This document shows, one piece after another, positions 40,997 to 52,254 of a stretch of 64,000 nucleotides of DNA. Source of the DNA: Schizophyllum amplum. Lineage: Eukaryota > Basidiomycota > Agaricomycetes > Agaricales > Schizophyllaceae. The stretch's first letter is position 1. Every line of letters begins with the position of its first letter. The position numbers and the translations under genes are program-made. The stretch is from NCBI GenBank assembly GCA_007026445.1, contig VDMD01000011.1, forward strand, positions 310,001 through 374,000, in the 5' to 3' direction. The notes below the pieces were generated by a model that worked only from the letters and a program-made list of their open reading frames with translations, was not told where the DNA came from and made no database searches.

Positions 40997-42759
40997 TCAG
41001 CGCACCTCGAGAGGCGCCCCAGAGTGCCCGAGCCTGCGCTTCCACCAACGTTCGCGGCCCGTGCTGTGGGTACTGTTGCTTCCACTCGCACCACTCGCGC
41101 CACTCGCCAGCGTCGCGCCATCCACGCTCCTCACGCTCTCCGCGTCCGCCTCCCGCTCTCGCTCCCGCTGCTCCGCCTGCGCCGGTGCGTACACCAGAAA
41201 CGGCCGCAGCGTCGGATCCTCCGGCAGCGGGGTAGCCATCGGCATGGGATTGAACAGCGCATCGATGAGCACCTCCGTCGCCTTTGGAGACGTGAACGGC
41301 CGCAGGAGTGCCTGCTTCGCCTCGTTCACGGGCTTCGCGGCCTCAGGCGGCATGCTGGAGCCCGCGTCGCTAGAGCCGTCCGCGCTCGAGTCCTCGCCCA
41401 TCGCGCTGGGCGTGGCGTTGAGGTGCGTGCGCGAGCGGGAGGGCCCGTAGAGGGAGTAGATGGAAGACTCGGGCGAGGTCGATGGCAGGCCATCGCTCTC
41501 GGGACCCCAGCTGAAGAGATTGAGGGCGCTGGGCCGCGTGCGGAAGACGTCGTCGCCACCGAGCTGACCCAATCCGAAGGAGCTGATACCGGAAAGGATC
41601 TCGCCTTTGGGCAGCGGCGGACAAAGGAACGCCTGAGAGCCGCCGAAGTAGGTCAATGTGATCGTGAGCTAGAATCCCGTCAGCGCATGTGGCGCAAGAG
41701 AGCAATCTGAAGACGGACCTGGAGTGTGGCGTTGACCTTGCTCTCGCTGAGCAGATACCGCCGCGTGAGCTTGTGCCCGCCCTTCTCGTCCTTCGTGAGT
41801 GACGCGTACTCGCTGAGGTCGAGATATACGGCGCCCAAACGCGGGTTCGTAGGCGCGTTCTTGGGATCTTGGATGAGGACGAGCTTCAGCGGACATGGCG
41901 CGAGGACGCCCGGCTCCTCAGTAGATCCGCCCGGCGAATGTGCGGTGTACGACGATATCTCGGACTCCTGGCTGCCGTTGGGGCGTACTATCGGGATCTT
42001 GACGACGGCGTTGATGCTCTGCTCCCATCGTACGCTGTGATCGTCACGCAGGGACTTGAATGGGGTTTGCCCGCGTGTCGCGGACGTGTAGTCCCCGTCG
42101 CGATCATCAACGGCTGATACGTCGGACACGGATAATGAGGGGGTGGTGGATTCGGGTGAGGTGGGTGGTGAGATGCGTGTTGACGACGGAGTCGGACTGG
42201 CGAGCGGGGATGATGACGTCGAGGCCCGCGCGGCGTCGTCCGACACGACCACCGAAGGAATGGTGGCTGAGCGATGGGATTTAGATGAGCGGCCAGACAC
42301 CGACACGTCGTCGCCATCTTCTCGCGCCTTGCCCTTTTCCTGTGGCGGTCGCGAGCTGCTCCGCGGGCGGTGATGGTGGTGGTGGTGGTAATGGTGCTTG
42401 CCGTCCGGATGCGGCTTCTTCAGCAGTCCCCTCCCCGCGGGATTGCTCTGCACCCCCTTTAGCTTCCATCGACATGCAAATTCTCCGGAAACGAGGGGAA
42501 CGCTGGAGAGCTGGTGTATTTGTACATTGACGTGCAGTTGTGTATGCCTCGGAAGTAGATGATTGAGGTGTGCACGGAAGCCTCCACCGCCAGAGCCACT
42601 AGCGCCGCCGCCGACGTTTGCGCTACTGCTGGACTGCGACAATGGGGACGGGTTGATGGTAGTGTTTCCGTGGGTCGGGGGCTGCAACCCGGTATGCACG
42701 GTCGTCGCCGACGGCTGCGACGACGGGGTGCCGGGGCGGGAGACATTGCGTATAGGCAT
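40997..42759 (-). CDS. NT-C2 domain protein (EEIG1/EHBP1-type N-terminal C2)
   Basis: Two exons, 42759-41719 and 41668-40997, total 571 codons; the 50-nt intron joins ATLQ to LTITLTYFGG. The N-terminal C2-like domain is interrupted by a long insert. It begins LHVNVQIHQLSSVPLVSGEF and CRWKLKG. Then come a His run (KHHYHHHHHH) and ~150 low-complexity Ser/Pro residues. The fold resumes with VRWEQSINAVVKIPI, LKLVLIQDP, RLGAVYLDLSEYA and RRYLLSESKVNATLQ, which ends the C2. This domain family occurs in membrane-trafficking and actin-linked proteins (EHBP1) and in fungal Fam102-like proteins at contact sites. The C-terminus is Ser/Ala/Glu-rich without further domains. It lies inside the FunK1 inverted-repeat spacer. 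Confidence 0.8.
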
Positions 42760-44127
42760 GACTGGACTAGATCATGGATATTGAGAGAAACGAGAGATGA
42801 GGAACATTCCTAGATGGTGGTTAAGACCAAGTTGAGACATCAGCGACAGCGCCGAGCGGCCCGGCGCTAATCCGTTGTATAGGGTTATTTGTTTTGCGGT
42901 TACGTGGGCCGAATGACCATGTCAACCTCGCTTCAGCTGAGAACTTCATGGCCGTTTAAAGAATGCATGCTTTGCCCAGGCCGATCTCGTTCACGACCCA
43001 GTCGTCAATGCAGCATTTAGTTTGGCAAAGAAAAATCGCTCCGGCCTAGCATCGCCTCCTCGGCCTCCCCCCCATTTTCGACACTCGACACGATAATCCG
43101 TCCTGCCACGGTGTGATGAACCACATGAAGCACAACAGCACGGACATCGAGAGCGAAAACTTCGGGCCCGCCGGAAGCAGTCGGACGCGCACGGAGTGCC
43201 GAAGGCTGCGTCAGAAATTGGTCAGAAGTACGGCAGTATATGAGTGGGGATGGTCAGGTCATCTTAGCCCGCAAAACAAAGTCCCTCGGAGGTTGACATA
43301 TGCTGGGCGACTCGGCAAGACAGTGCGCGGATGTCGGCAAGGCACATTGAAGGGAGAAATTGCGTCTATGTCTCTCCGAGTCCTGGGTCTCTCTGGGCTG
43401 GGCAGCAGCAGTCGGTAGTTGAGCCAGAAATTCGTAAACGTTCTGACGTGAGCATCGTGGTTTTGCATTCCTTCATAGCTCGCCGCTCTCCCCGAAATGG
43501 CCTGTCGTCCAGCTCGAGTAAGTATATGCTGTAGACATTGTATTAGTAAATCTTCAAGATCAAGCGCCAATTGAAGAAGCACGTGCCGAGTTGTAGGTCC
43601 ATGACACGTGAGTCGCATCACTCATGACAACTGTTGTCAATCTTCCAGCCAGACCAACACGACAAAGGGCAACATGAACTGGACCATAGTGACAGGACGT
43701 CAGCAATGCCAAACAAAGGCAAATGTACGACAAAGCCATATTAGCACAGCGAAGCGATAGGGCAAACAAAGCACAAAGGCCAGAACTTGAAGGACATCGA
43801 AGAAGATCGAAGTTCATCGATATCGCCAGCCTCAAGCCTATTGTTACATCAACTCTCATCAACTGTGAACTTGCTTGAAGTCCGAAGGCGCCGAGCTGGC
43901 GCGGAGCAGCGCCGAGCCTCTCTGCAAGCTCGACGGTCGCGCCTCCTCGTGAATCCCGCCGAATTACCGCCGCAATGTACGAGGGATAACTTGTAAAGGG
44001 GTGCATTGCCTATCTCTCCACCGACCATCATCATCGTTGAACATTTACCGTCAGAGACTACGAGCAGGCCTGCTTCGTCAAAGAGGGATCCACTTACATC
44101 AACGAGCAGACTCACCAGCGCGCGGAC
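42760..44127. other. 1.4-kb divergent intergenic region in the spacer
   Basis: The NT-C2 gene (minus) and the dihydroorotate dehydrogenase-like gene (plus) diverge here. I see no third gene. Frames of 100-150 codons at 43259-43621 and 43560-44006 (minus) have no recognisable motif and odd composition. Confidence 0.5.
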
Positions 44128-45201
44128 ATGGTTGCCATCAACTCGCTGAACATCGACCCGCCTCTGGTCAATACGGCGTGCGCATGGGTCACTGACTATG
44201 AGCAGATTAGGGCGTGCTTCGAGTGCCCGTACACGGGCGCGGTCACGACGCGAACCGCTGCCGGGATCGACGAAGGCTATCCGCGTCTGGCGGGCGTGCA
44301 TGGTGTGCGTCCTTCTTCGGCGTGATCCACGACTTCCCCTCCCCCCCTCCGTAATCCCCCACTGAAATGCTTTCAGGTCGCATTCAGCAAGACCTCCATA
44401 ACCAGCGTAAACACCTACGCGTACTCCCCACATCCCCTCTCCGCCTACCTCGCATGGGTGAAGCAGATCATGGACGAGTCGCCTGCGTCGCTCAAGCCCT
44501 TCATCGTCTCCGTCACCACCACCGAGCCCGCCGTCCTGCGCGCGATGATCGAGACCATCCAGGCGTTCCGCCACACACTCCCCGACCCCGCACGCGTCGC
44601 CGTAGAGCTCAACACGTCATGTCCGAACGTGAAGGCGGGCGCGCCGCCTGCGTATCACTTCCCCACCTGCAGGGACGCGGAAGAGTATCGCGCGTCGCCG
44701 CTCGGGCAGTTGCTGCGTGTTATCGCGGATGCGTGCGCGGTAGACCCGACGCTGACCTTTGGGTTGAAGCTGCCGCCGTTTGTACACGGGGGCCAGTTCG
44801 CAGCGTTTGTTGACGGGCTGGCGCTGTTCGTCATCGACGGCGGTCGACCTCCCGTCTCCTTCTTCACCTGCACGAACACGCTGGGGAACTCGCTGATGCC
44901 GGCGAGCACGCTCGAGGGGTGGCAGGGTGAGGATATGGATGGGAAGGATATGATGGGTGGCGCGGGCGGGGAGGCGATCCACGCGCTGGCATTGGGGAAT
45001 GTGCTGGCGTTTGCGAGGTTGTTGGCGGAAAGGGAGGCGTTGCGGGATATCAAAATAATTGGCGCGGGGGGAGTGACGAGTGCGGAGGCTGTGAAGCGGA
45101 TGCATGCTGCGGGGGCGGCGATAGTTGGATCTGCGACGCTGTTTGGCAAGATGGGCCCGGCTGCAGCGTTTGCGCTATTGAGCGACAAGGAGCCTCAGTG
45201 A
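44128..45201 (+). CDS. Dihydroorotate dehydrogenase-like FMN enzyme, class 1A type
   Basis: TIM-barrel FMN enzyme family that oxidises dihydroorotate to orotate in pyrimidine synthesis. Two exons, 44128-44304 and 44377-45201, total 334 codons, the length of soluble class 1A enzymes; no mitochondrial presequence or membrane anchor is present. The start MVAINSLNIDPPLVNTACAW resembles the class 1A opening. Other landmarks are YTGAVTTRTA, AFSKTSITSVNTYAYSPHPL (Asn and Tyr of the substrate/FMN region), VELNTSCPNVKAG, FGLKLPPF, FFTCTNTLGN and IIGAGGVTSAEAVKRMHAAGAAIVGSATL (phosphate-binding end). Family class 1A uses fumarate and a Cys base; a Cys in NTSCPN is visible. Most basidiomycetes rely on a mitochondrial class 2 enzyme, so this may be a paralogue with another or conditional role. 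It neighbours a sugar transporter and lies inside the inverted-repeat spacer. Confidence 0.88.
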
Positions 45202-45459
45202 ACGCGGTGTTCGCGACTTCATTTCTTTTCAGCTACTGTATGTATAGGTTATTGGCGATCTGGTGTACGAATTGCAAAGGCGGATTCAGCGTATTCACCA
45301 ATATCACAAGCCTGGCGAGTACCTTGTTGACGGATTAGGAAGGCCTTGAGAGCTCCATTGAGGAATGTCATCAAAACGTGGCGGTGCTCGCGCGGGCCGC
45401 AGCGTTATGTTCGCGGTGGCGGTCGTCTCGAACTTCCATCTTCAGTAGCTGCGTCCGTC

Positions 45460-47762
45460 ATGTCGAGGCATCCCCCCGCGCAGTCGTTCACCAAATATGG
45501 CTGGACGTTCTGCGTTTGGATCCTCCTCATCTCGTTCCAGGTGTGTTATGTACATTTATCTTCATCACAGACATACCCACTGAACATATCCCTCCAGTAT
45601 GGCTACCACATTTCCGTCCTCAATCAGATCCAGGCCGTCATGAGCTGCAAGCTGCAACCGCTTGCGTTCCTCCCTAACGGCCTCCCTACATGTATATACA
45701 TGGACGACTTCACCTTCTCGATCGTTACTTCTGGTGCGTCGCAGACAGCGCATCCGGGGCGCAGCTGACGGGCAGGCTCGCAGTGTTTACGGTTGGTGGC
45801 CTTCTTGGCAGTCTGGGCTCCAACTACGTGTCGGACAAGTGGGGACGCAAGGGCGCGGCACGCGCGAGCTCCCTGTTCGTCGCAGTTGGCGCGGGGCTCA
45901 TGGCAGCGAGCCAGTCAGTGGCCATGCTTGCCATTGGAAGGTGCGTGAAATGCTCGCTTCCAACTCTCTATCTTACGCAAGTATGCTTGCAGAATACTCG
46001 TCGGCGTCGGCTCAGGCATCGGTTAGTTTGCTCGTGGCCGTGACGAGCAGGTATCCTGACACACCACTCCCCTCGCAGGCCTCTGCGTCGGACCCGTCTA
46101 CCTTGCCGAAATCGCGCCCCCAAGAATCAGCGGCAGCCTAGGTCGGTACTCACATCCCCCCACACCCCACCCACACCCTGAAGGCGCCCTCGAGGCGTCC
46201 TCACACAGCTCGGCATCGTCTTTGGGATCATGATCACGCAGGCGCTCGGTCTGCGCTTCTCCACACCTACAGAGTGGCGGCTGGTGCTGTTTATCTCGTG
46301 CGCGCTGAGCGTGGTGCAGTTCTTGGTGAGCCCGTTGATGCTGGAGTCGCCTGCTTGGTTGGGCGGGCATGGGCATGCGGATGCGAAGCAGTACGTGACG
46401 CAGCGGATATGGACGTTCGCGGACGTGGACGAAGAGAGTCGGTACTCCGCCTTTTGACAGTTTGTATACTAATTCAAGCTCATCTAGACTACCGCGGAGA
46501 CGCCGAAGACCCGCTGCTGGGTGACGGCGACGAGGAGGAGGAGGACCGGCATCATACCGAGGCACCTCGCCAGTCCATCAATGCCCTCAAGACTCTCGCT
46601 TCGCCTGACCTGCGAAAGCCGTTGATCATCGTATCCCTCGCGATGATGTCCCAGCAAATCTCGGGTATGTGACACGCGCCACGACTACCACACTACGAAC
46701 CTCGCTAACCACCTCGCCAAAGGCATCAATGCTGGTAAGCATGCCACTGACACCGTCTGTTCTCGCCTTCGCTCATAGGCACTCGCACTCGCTCACACGC
46801 ATTCGCCCTCACTCCCACAAACGCAGTCCTCTACTACAGCAACGCCATCCTCTCGAAAGCGCTGCCCGACCTAGGACCCTTCGTCTCTCTGGGTATCACC
46901 ATCGTAAACGTGATCATGACCTTCCCGCCGATATTTTTGATTGAGGTCAGTGGTTGGTACGCATACTCATATTGTCCTTTTGGTTCCATTACCTGCTTGA
47001 CTCTCACCTGCCTTGCTCGATCACTTGCTTGCCCATCATGACCTGCTTACCCAATCATCGCTGCTCACTCAATCATCACTGCTCACCCAATCATCACTGC
47101 TCACACACTCGATCGCCCGCTCAACCAACCAACTCCCCACAGCGCCTCGGCCGCAGTAAGCTGCTCACCCTCTCCACCGCCGGCGCCATCGTATCTCTCA
47201 TCTGCGTCGGCATCGGCCTCGACACGAATGTTACCGCGCTGGCGAGCGTGTTTATCGTGACGTTTGTTTGGTGAGAGACCGTAGCTTTGATCCACGTCTG
47301 TTCTTCGGTCCTGACACTTTCGAACAGCTCCTTTGCCATCGGTCTCGGGCCCGTGCCCTTTGTGATGATCCCGGAGGTGTCTCCGTACCATGTCAGTGGT
47401 TCACTCATCTCACTTATCGCTAAAGCTGACTCTCGTTGATCAGGCCGTGTCTGCGTTGTCTTCCATCGGGCTGTCGTTGAATTGTACGTTTGTACTTTTC
47501 ACTTATACCGTGTGGGATGCTGGGTAAACAGTCTGCTTCGCTGCCTGCAGGGCCCTAACGCACAGTCCCTCCGAATACTAACCACTCGAACACTAACCCC
47601 CGCTCCCTAGGGATCGTCAACTTCGTCGTCGGCCTCATCTTCTTGCCTCTGCGCAATTTTCTCTCGGGCGGAGACCCGGACAAGGAGGGGCGGGTGTTCT
47701 ACGTGTTTGCGGCGGTGCTTCTGGTGTCTATGTTCAGCTTGTTGGGGCAGTATAGACATTGA
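45460..47762 (+). CDS. MFS sugar-porter transporter
   Basis: Twelve-span sugar/H+ symporter-type transporter at a membrane, probably plasma membrane. Thirteen exons: 45460-45540, 45598-45733, 45784-45940, 45993-46021, 46079-46141, 46195-46437, 46488-46664, 46723-46734, 46827-46945, 47143-47270, 47328-47391, 47444-47483 and 47611-47762, totalling 467 codons. Signatures in order: QYGYHISVLNQIQ in span 1; GGLLGSLGSNYVSDKWGRKGA; AIGRILVGVGSGI; GPVYLAEIAPPRISGSLG; TQLGIVFGIMITQALG; LESPAWLGG (PESP-like loop); MSQQISGINAVLYYSNAIL; IERLGRSKLL; PFVMIPEVSPY; WIVNFVVGLIFLPL. The GINA residues come from a 12-base exon. The protein is somewhat short for the family, mainly in its central loop and C-tail. 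Substrate specificity is not deducible. Confidence 0.9.
46723..46734 (+). other. Twelve-base microexon of the sugar transporter
   Basis: GCATCAATGCTG is bounded by a 58-nt intron (GTATGT...CCAAAG) and a 92-nt intron (GTAAGC...ACGCAG). It encodes Gly-Ile-Asn-Ala of the conserved QQxxGINAxxYY motif. Confidence 0.85.
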
Positions 47763-48312
47763 GCAGGCCAAGCTCGAGGGTGGGGTAAGATGGCCTCGTT
47801 GAGTTAGGCGACCTCGAGCTCGGCTCGAATGGAAGGATGATTCCGATGGAATTTTGAGTGTCGATAGCGAAGGTGGTAAATCATTGGCTCGATAGTGCTG
47901 AGCTACGGTCAGTGTTGTCATGGACGGATTTCTGCTAATGGCGGTAAAGTCATCGAGACCGCGAGTCGCGACCGGCACCAGCGTCGCGAACGCCTTTGGC
48001 TACACAACAGAGTACGCTTCCGCCATCCCCACTGACGCAAATCTGGGCCTGTCGTGGCGTGCGGCAACCCCATTGCTATGGCTAACATCAATCAGGTATG
48101 CCAGCGGGTCGTCACAATGTCCTCCCCGAGGCGCTCAGTCCTTCACTGCAGTGCGAAACCTTCGCCGGCCTGGGCCCTGGCGCTGGACTCGATTTATTTC
48201 TGCCGCGCAGCAGGTTGGCTAGAAGGGAAAGGCCAACGGCATTATCATGACCGATGAGATGCTCGACCTCGCTCAGCGCAACGCTACTGCAAGCAATTAC
48301 ATACAATGAGAG
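47763..48312. other. Intergenic stretch between transporter and right repeat arm
   Basis: There is no supported gene. A plus-strand frame at 47920-48222, or its neighbouring frame ending in ACGNPIAMANINQ before a GT at 48096, has some coding look and could be a gene remnant cut by the repeat boundary, but I cannot assign it. Confidence 0.4.
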
Positions 48313-48324
48313 GCTCAGCCTCTC
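48308..48324. repeat. 17-bp palindrome at the inner end of the right arm
   Basis: GAGAGGCT C AGCCTCTC: eight-base perfect arms around a single C. It overlaps the point where similarity to the left arm ends. The left arm has only half of it. Confidence 0.8.
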
Positions 48325-49074
48325 GCTACACATATATTGCGCGTACTTAGACGAAGGTTGAAGCCTAGCGGGCGCACGGAAGCCGGTTAACTTATAGGTT
48401 CAGGTTGTCACTGCTGGCAACGCAAACGCAGCAGACAGTAGACGTGAAAGCGTTCGTAAGGATGGGGGAGGGTGAAGGATATCGAGGCCGCTGAGATATA
48501 GTCTTTGTCTATGTAAGTAACAGTCGGCAACGCTTTCGTCAGGACGAGTACTGTAAATACGATCAGGAAAAAGCTATATTAGCACGCAGTGTGGCAAACA
48601 CAATGAGACCGAGAATCAAAGCCAATGCTATTTCAACGGCGTACTTTGTTAAATTTATTTGCACCGGCCCTCGAGGCTCTCAAGTCTTTTCCGGGGCCCA
48701 GAAAAGGTGGACAATGGTGGACCGACCCAACCGAGACCGACCACGAGAAGCGCGATGTTTCAAAGCCATGCAATGGCCTTGCGCACAGCCCGTGTTTCTG
48801 CGATCATGAGTAATTATTTCACATAGAGGCCATAGAGGCTGTGCGACCATATGGTCGATGACTAGGGAGGCCAGCATTTGGCCTTGATTTGGCCAGCGCT
48901 AATTACGAACATACCCAAAAAGGAAGGTCAACAATGATGGCGGCATATGCCGACCGTTCCATATGCGCATCGCGAGGCCCTTCCATTGTTCAACCACTAC
49001 TGCCATCCGCACCCGCAGCACATCCGCGGCCCCGGCTCATTGTTCCTCTGGCCATATTCTGCACGTCCTCTCCG

Positions 49075-49080
49075 TATAAA
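49075..49080 (+). promoter_or_regulatory. TATA box of the right FunK1 copy
   Basis: TATAAA stands 101 bp before the ATG at 49176. The homologous site in the left copy reads CATAAA. Confidence 0.55.
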
Positions 49081-49175
49081 ATGTGAGTTGTCACGAGCTT
49101 ACGCTCCTGAACCCGTTCTCCCTTCTCGCCACTCGCCACTCGCCTGCCCTGCTCGTTGTCGCTGCCTTTCTGACC

Positions 49176-52100
49176 ATGTCTGCCAATCGCGCGCTTCCAG
49201 ATAGTCCTCTTCGTGCTGGATTTATAACCGCCGATATGAACGCCGAGAACATTGAAGCTGGCCGTACCCGCCACATCGACAGCGCTCTCAGGAAGACGCG
49301 ATCCTGCGGAATCTCCGAGTTCTACGAGACCTATATGCCAGACTGGCAGCGTCTGACGGCTAGCGAAGCTGCTCTTATGATCAAGACGCTGAAGGAGGAC
49401 GATGTCATCATGGGCAAGCAATGGGCCGCGCTCCCCACACCCACCAAGGTCAATGGCAGATGGCCCAAGGCCGAAGACGCGCACTTCAAGGGTCTCGAGA
49501 CAGTCTTCAAGCGTGTCAGAGGCGTCGCAGAGAAACTCTTTCCGGATCGATTCTGCGAGAAAACTCGAACGACCAAGTTCATGTGCCGTCCGCGGCAGAC
49601 AACGGACTCTGAGGTGAACGGCTCTTCACATATGGTGGACGCCATCACTGTACGACGACATTCTTCGTATCCTAAAGCGGCCAAGGACTCTGGCAGTGCG
49701 CACAACTCCTCTATTAGACTTCGTCGTACCGGACAGGTCGTGTACACCGCCGATGTCCTAGTCAGCGGCGAATTCAAATTGGGTGGAGAAAACAAAGACC
49801 GACAAGATGTGCGTCCCACTCCCGTATACTTTTCTTGTTGCTGACGAAGCACCCACAGAACGACAGAAAGACATTCGGACATGCCGGACATGCTTTCTAC
49901 AACGATGTCGGTCGCGTCGCTGTCTTCTCCTTTACTATCGAGGGCAACCGGATGCGTCTCTTCTGCAACACCCGATCTCATACGTGCATATCGGTAGCAT
50001 TCAAGATCGACGAGGTCAGTACGCACCATGCATGATCATAGGTCGTATCTGACTGCCCTCTCAGGTGCCCGAGGAACTGGTTCAGTTCATTCTGTTCAAC
50101 TACTATGCTTCACTGGTTCAACTCGGACTTGACCCCACCGTCAGCCGGATCGTCGACACCAAGGGTCATCTTCAATATCGGTTCAGGATCTATAACGCTA
50201 CCAAAGGCACCTGCGTGACTTACCAAACCGCGCGCGTCATCGACGAATCGTCTGCCGTCGAGCTCTATTCCCGCGCCATGCGAGTCTTCGAGGTCTATCG
50301 GGTCCTGGATGCATCGCCCTCGACAAGACACTCTCTTCTTGCGGACATTCCGAATGTTTTGCGAGACTACTGGGTTTACGACGACGTCCCAAACGAGTCC
50401 GAGATACAGGGTGCTATCAGGAAACGACTCGAAGAGCTGAATGTCTGGGACTCCGTCAAGGATCACTTCATGAACATCATGGAGGACGGCGTTGTCACGG
50501 CACCCCCTTCCGAGGGCAGCGTTCGAGAAACGGTTCCGGGGCCTCACGCGCGTGCGGCCCCATACCAGTTTGTCAACCCAGTCGACCCCAGTCATACCGG
50601 CGCATCAAAGTCCAAGATCTCTTCTGCGCACCGTCTCAGGGCCAATGGAGCGTCGGGTGCAGGTGCGCCGGCCAAGCCCGCGCGGCCGCCGAAGCCGCTT
50701 CACCTCCACGGCAAGAAACACGCCCGTACGCTGTACGAGCAATTGTGTCTTGACCTCTACAAAATCGACGACCCGGCGTTCTTCTTTTGGGCGCTTGGTC
50801 AGATTGTCACGAGTGAGTTATAACATTGTGATATGCTCGGACAGGTTGACTAACATTCTGGTCAGTCTTGCGCTACATGAAATTGGCGGGTTTCTTGCAC
50901 CGAGATGGCAGCCCTGGCAACTACCTTCTTCATTTTCTTGGTTTGGGCAAAGCTCCTGAATCAACGGCCGGTACCAAGCGAGAAGATTGGATAGCCATTA
51001 TGTCCGATCTGGAATACGCGAGACCGTACTTGGGCGGTACTGGACATGACCCTCTCACGGTAAGTTTTGGACAGACCAAGCTCCTTTCGAATACTGATTA
51101 TATCCGCATCACAGGGTACGGCATACTACGTCGCGGGTGAGGTGCAGGCCCGCAAGTATCACTTTTCTCCCAACTCGAACGATGCGAAATTTCCCGATGC
51201 ATCATCTTTCTTCGCTTTCAACTTTTACCACGACCTCGAATCTGTGCTCTGGATGGCTCTGGCCTTCGTCATTCGCAGCGTATCCGAGAAGAAGCTCAAT
51301 GACGAGGTGGACGGCATGACAGTCCCGGAGTTACTGCAGGAATACGCGGGCGACATGTTCCTACCCAACATCGATGGAGATGGGAGCCGATGGCAGTATG
51401 TCAGCGAAACTGCGATGATCAGGAAACTGGGAAACGTCCTCGAGCGGATCTACCATGACTCGCCCATTCCCCAATTGCGACAACTCATATTCGACATGAA
51501 GAGTGCCTATGAGGCCTTGGAAGCTAGCGCGGATACGCCCGGTGTACAGCTCGACAACGGTCGGAAGGCGTACGACCCTGCGCTCTTCAAGGATGAAATC
51601 TATGACAAGTTCCAGGCGGTTTTCCTTCGCATCAGCGATCACTTCGCTGGCCTGCCCTATGTTGACAAATTCGTCCCTGTGCCCGATCCTCCGGAACCCA
51701 CCTACGCGCCACTCTCGTACTCGCAGGACCAGAACTCGACGTCCAGTGATGATGTCGACAAGGGCAACGACACAGAGGAGGAGGGTGCTGAGCCGCTGAG
51801 CGGCACTGACAGCGACTCTGACGAGGAGTGCGATGAAGCAGAGGCGGAGGACACAACTCAGACGGCCGAGGCGATTGTCGCGACCGTCCGCCGAAAGACT
51901 GTCTCCGGGAGCAAGCGGAAGCGTGACGCGGACGTCGACCCTCAGCCACAAGCGCCTGCGAAGCGCTCGCGCACCAAGAAGCAGCTTCTACCACCGCCGC
52001 CGCCACAGCCACAGCCACAGGCGCCTCCAAAGCGCTCGCACGCCAAGAAATCGAAGACGCCCTCTCCACCGCCAACGCGACGGTCCGGCCGGCTGCTGGC

Positions 52101-52254
52101 ACGCAAGAATACTGCAGAGGCAGCGGCAGAAACAGCGGCGGAGGCAGCGCGTGCAGGTCCCTCTGCTCCTTCTGGGGCTCCCAGGGCCCGTCCCAGAACA
52201 ACGCGCGCCTCTCGACCGAAGAAGGCAGACAAGCCTGCAGCGCGCACGCGGTAG
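49176..52254 (+). CDS. FunK1 fungal-type protein kinase, right copy
   Basis: Five exons, 49176-49808, 49859-50014, 50065-50812, 50866-51059 and 51115-52254: 633, 156, 748, 194 and 1,140 nt, each identical in length to the left copy, 957 codons in all. The same motifs are present: VLVSGEFKLGG, FLHRDGSPGNYLL, SDLEYAR, GTAYYVAGEV, FYHDLESVLWMAL, an acidic segment, and a Lys/Arg/Pro-rich tail. By eye, exon 2 is identical in protein, exon 3 differs at 4 of 249 residues, exon 1 at about 17 of 211, and the first ~205 residues of exon 5 at about 41. There is no frameshift or stop, so both copies look functional. Substrate and pathway are unknown; the tail suggests nuclear location. Confidence 0.9.

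Noticed and set aside
47920..48222. Plus-strand frame with ACGNPIAMANINQ in an adjacent frame, just before the right repeat arm
   Set aside because: It could be a truncated gene, but I cannot name a family, find both ends, or show consistent splice sites. Left as unassigned.
49331..50029. Long open frame (~230 codons) antisense to FunK1 exon 1-2, matched on the left arm
   Set aside because: It is a shadow of a GC-rich coding strand: it reads through the introns without splice logic, and its conservation follows from the sense gene.
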